Of a DNA stretch of 9,817 nt, positions 7,691 to 9,817 are shown one piece after another (the stretch's first letter is position 1; the number at the start of each line of letters is the position of its first letter). The position numbers and the translations under genes are program-made. The notes beneath the pieces were generated by a model. That model did no database searches. It had not been told where the DNA came from and saw only the letters and a list, made by a program, of their open reading frames with translations. The DNA is from JAAZMX01 sp035388025. GTDB taxonomy: Bacteria; Patescibacteriota; Patescibacteriia; UBA2196; GWA2-42-15. The stretch covers positions 1 through 9,817 of the forward strand of contig DAOOPA010000033.1 of assembly GCA_035388025.1 (NCBI GenBank). The letters are read 5' to 3'.

Positions 7691-7719
7691 TTGTTTAATT
7701 ATGATTTATATTATAAAAT
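7691..7719 (+). promoter_or_regulatory. Possible promoter of the divergent ligase gene
   Basis: TTGTTT (7691-7696), a 17-bp spacer and TAAAAT (7714-7719) resemble a sigma70 promoter. Transcription would begin at about 7726, directly at the ATG (7727), so the mRNA would be leaderless or nearly so. The region is very AT-rich, and other -10-like hexamers occur (TATATT at 7707-7712), so this exact placement is tentative. A plus-strand promoter is expected somewhere in this interval, because the neighbouring gene is divergent. Confidence 0.4.
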
Positions 7720-7726
7720 AAACTCA

Positions 7727-9766
7727 ATGAATAACCCTGATTCACAACTGGCCCGCTATTTGCGTTATAGCCTGTGGGTTTGTTTATATCTAATTTTATT
7801 AACCCCGCTTTTGATCGGCAGTAGTTTTGTGTTTCCCTTTATTTCTTTAAAAACCTTTTACTTCCGTATCCTGGTGGAAATCTCGCTTTTCCTTTATCTT
7901 TTCCTAGTTATCTTTTATAAGTGTTATCGTCCGCGTTTCCATAAACTAACCCTGGCTATTCTGCTTTTCGGGCTGATTGTTCTTTTGACCGGCGCCTTGG
8001 GCGTCAATTCTTACCGCAGTTTCTGGAGTACAATCGAAAGAGGTGAGGGCTCTTTGACTATTTCTCATATTATTATTTATTGTTTTATTCTCTCTCAAAC
8101 CTTGCGCAACCGCCAACAGTGGTTAAACTATTTTAGCGCTTCCATCTTAATTAGTTTATTTGTTGGTCTCTATGCTTGGGCGCAAGAGCATACGCACATC
8201 ACTTGGATTGTCAATTCTGGCGGCGGGCGTCTATCCTCCACTCTTGGTAATGCCGCTTACCTTGGCGCTTACGCTCTGGGGCATCTTTGGCTTTCTTGCC
8301 TGTTATTTTTTGAAAGACCCAAGATAGCTTGGCGCCTTTTTAGCGGATTCGCCATTCTTTCTGAAATTTTTCTTCTCTGGCAATCAGAAACGCGGGGTGC
8401 TCTTCTGGCTTTAATTTTTACCTTGGTTTTGGCTTTAATTTTTCTAATCGCCTTTTTCCCCAGAAGAAAAATAAAAATTATTGCTCTATCTTTATTGCTC
8501 TTTTTATTTATTTCTTCTCTCTTTGTCTGGCAGGGTCGTCACTCCGAGTGGATCAAAGAATCCAATACTTTGAACCGCATCGCCAATATCTCCTTAAAAG
8601 ATATCACTACTCAGTCTCGTCTTTATGCTTGGGATTCTTCTTGGCGCGGTTGGCAGGAGCGTTTTCTTCTTGGTTATGGCTGGGACAATTATCATATCGC
8701 TTTTAATAAATATTTTCACGCGGAAATTTTTCGAGACAACGGCTCGCAAATTTGGTTTGACCGCGCCCATAACACCGTCTTTGACGTGGCGGTTGGCGCC
8801 GGCCTTGTCGGTTTAATTTCCTATTTATCGATTTTTGGTCTTTGCTTCTATTATCTTTTCAAATTTCTTAGCCACGACCGGGAAAATATACTTCTTTATT
8901 TACTGACCGCCGCTTTTTTACTCGCTCATTTTATCCAAAATATCTTTGTTTTTGATTGTTTGCCCACTTATATTATGCTTTTTATGGTTTTGGCTTTTGT
9001 CTGCTTTATCGCCAATAGACACCAGGGTCTTTACCAATCAGTTTTTTCAGCGGCCAAAGCAGGTCCTTCTCAATATTTTTTAATCCTTATTTTCTTGGTA
9101 CTTTTAGTCTCGGCTATTGTCAATTTTAATTACCGGCCAGCTCAAGCCAATATCTTGGCGCTGGGTGGCCTCAAACAATTTTATCTTGGCCAAATTAATG
9201 AAGGTATTACTGTTTTGGAACGGGCGATTGATCTCAATACTTATCAAACTCCGGAAATTAGGCAAAAACTGGCCGACAACATTCTCACCTTCAATCGATC
9301 GAATTATATTTCCGATCCCCAGAAAATAAAAGATAATTACCAAGTGGCTTTTTCGGCCATTAAAGCCAATATGGAATTATATCCGCTAGATGTCCAAAAT
9401 TATCTTTACCTGATGATGCTTTATAACGCCGCTACTCCCACCGATGCCACCTTGCCGAGCCAGGTTTTGCGTCTGGGCGAGCAAGCGCTAAAATTGTCAC
9501 CCACCCGGCCACAAATTTATTTTGAAATGGGTCAAGCGGCTATAAATTTGGGCGATTTCAAAGAGGGCGTCGGTTATTTCAAGAAAGGCGTAGCTCTTAG
9601 TCCGGATAATCTTGATGCGCGCTGGCTCCTCTTGACTGCCCACATTATTACTGGTCAAAATAAAGAAGCGGCTGAGGAATATGCCACCATGGTAAACCTA
9701 GGCTTGCCTGAAAATACTGCCAACCTGGAACGCCTGGCCAATCTCTATATTTTAACAAAAAATTAG
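7727..9766 (+). CDS. O-antigen ligase/polymerase-like membrane protein with C-terminal TPR domain
   Basis: A 679-residue polytopic inner-membrane protein, counted from ATG 7727 (MNNPDSQLARYLRY). About ten to twelve hydrophobic segments span residues 13-470. The Wzy_C/WaaL signature is visible: ETRGALLAL (221-229) with conserved Arg223, then a large external loop containing SRLYAWDSSWRGW (297-309), GYGWDNY (316-322) and FDRAHN (344-349) with the likely catalytic His348, followed by membrane segments. Residues 480-679 are soluble and hold TPR-like helices, clearest at 488-504, 592-630 and 631-663. Family enzymes either ligate an undecaprenyl-linked glycan to lipid or protein or polymerise repeat units; the sequence does not decide between them. 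The TPR tail suggests a protein partner or protein acceptor. The reading frame opens further upstream (7598), but that extension would overlap the divergent sugar transferase gene and its promoter and has no support. It is transcribed alone, away from the operon. Confidence 0.87.
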   Translation: MNNPDSQLARYLRYSLWVCLYLILLTPLLIGSSFVFPFISLKTFYFRILVEISLFLYLFLVIFYKCYRPRFHKLTLAILLFGLIVLLTGALGVNSYRSFWSTIERGEGSLTISHIIIYCFILSQTLRNRQQWLNYFSASILISLFVGLYAWAQEHTHITWIVNSGGGRLSSTLGNAAYLGAYALGHLWLSCLLFFERPKIAWRLFSGFAILSEIFLLWQSETRGALLALIFTLVLALIFLIAFFPRRKIKIIALSLLLFLFISSLFVWQGRHSEWIKESNTLNRIANISLKDITTQSRLYAWDSSWRGWQERFLLGYGWDNYHIAFNKYFHAEIFRDNGSQIWFDRAHNTVFDVAVGAGLVGLISYLSIFGLCFYYLFKFLSHDRENILLYLLTAAFLLAHFIQNIFVFDCLPTYIMLFMVLAFVCFIANRHQGLYQSVFSAAKAGPSQYFLILIFLVLLVSAIVNFNYRPAQANILALGGLKQFYLGQINEGITVLERAIDLNTYQTPEIRQKLADNILTFNRSNYISDPQKIKDNYQVAFSAIKANMELYPLDVQNYLYLMMLYNAATPTDATLPSQVLRLGEQALKLSPTRPQIYFEMGQAAINLGDFKEGVGYFKKGVALSPDNLDARWLLLTAHIITGQNKEAAEEYATMVNLGLPENTANLERLANLYILTKN

Positions 9767-9768
9767 GT

Positions 9769-9784
9769 GCTTGCATAGAACAGC
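9769..9784 (+). repeat. Right copy of the 16-bp terminal inverted sequence
   Basis: GCTTGCATAGAACAGC begins 2 bp after the stop codon of the ligase-like gene and is the exact reverse complement of 27-42. Here it is non-coding. Both copies lie in the sense direction at the 3' end of the outermost gene. The remaining 33 bases to the window end are AT-rich, with a T-run at 9800-9806 but no convincing stem before it. Confidence 0.85.
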
Positions 9785-9817
9785 TCTACACAATTTGATA
9801 TTTTTTAATGATTTTCC

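Noticed and set aside
7598..7726. N-terminal extension of the ligase-like gene (43 codons upstream of ATG 7727)
   Set aside because: It would overlap the start of the divergent sugar transferase gene and run through its promoter; the family-like N-terminus begins at MNNPDSQLA, and the extension looks like unselected AT-rich translation.
9785..9817. Possible terminator after the ligase gene (T-run 9800-9806)
   Set aside because: No stable stem immediately precedes the T-run, and the window ends before any further structure can be judged.
1..9817. Circular element
   Set aside because: The window ends do not share a direct overlap; the only shared sequence is inverted and 16 bp long, and no replication or mobilisation genes are present.

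Overview
The window is an AT-rich bacterial cell-surface glycan locus with seven protein genes and almost no non-coding DNA. No taxonomic marker is present. Three traits lead me to infer an uncultivated Patescibacteria/CPR-type bacterium with low-to-moderate confidence: the very compact layout, the absence of Shine-Dalgarno sequences before all seven genes, and an O-antigen-ligase-type membrane protein with a C-terminal TPR tail. The standard code is consistent throughout: every gene ends in TAA or TAG and tryptophan is plentiful.

Layout: a divergent control region at about 7624-7726 splits the window. To the left, on the minus strand, six genes look like one operon behind a near-consensus sigma70-type promoter (7649-7677). 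In order of transcription they are: a polyprenyl-phosphate sugar-1-phosphate transferase (7623-6241), a small HxGH nucleotidyltransferase (6160-5726), an ABC exporter/flippase (5753-3969, overlapping the previous gene by 28 bp), a two-domain glycosyltransferase joining GT2-like and GT4-like halves (3935-1935), a CapK/PaaK-like adenylate-forming enzyme (1930-533) and a small HAD-fold phosphatase-like protein (529-23). The last three are separated by only 4 and 3 bp. To the right, on the plus strand, is a single long gene (7727-9766) for a polytopic O-antigen ligase/polymerase-like protein with TPR repeats.

Working model (inference from families): the first enzyme loads a sugar phosphate onto undecaprenyl phosphate at the inner membrane face. 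The fused glycosyltransferase extends it by one or two sugars. The ABC protein, which resembles PglK-type lipid-oligosaccharide flippases, moves it outward, and the divergent ligase/polymerase joins or transfers the glycan outside. The nucleotidyltransferase, CapK-like enzyme and HAD protein form an unassigned trio that may make and attach an unusual substituent. No nucleotide-sugar synthesis genes, Wzx or Wzz are visible.

Non-coding signals: a perfect 16-bp sequence occurs in inverted orientation at the two extreme ends of the window, in both cases at the 3' end of the outermost gene. A perfect 14-bp inverted repeat with a 3-nt loop sits inside the glycosyltransferase coding sequence. A 9-bp perfect hairpin overlaps the last stop codon of the operon. 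No RNA gene, CRISPR array or transposase is visible, and no stretch over 300 bases lacks a gene.
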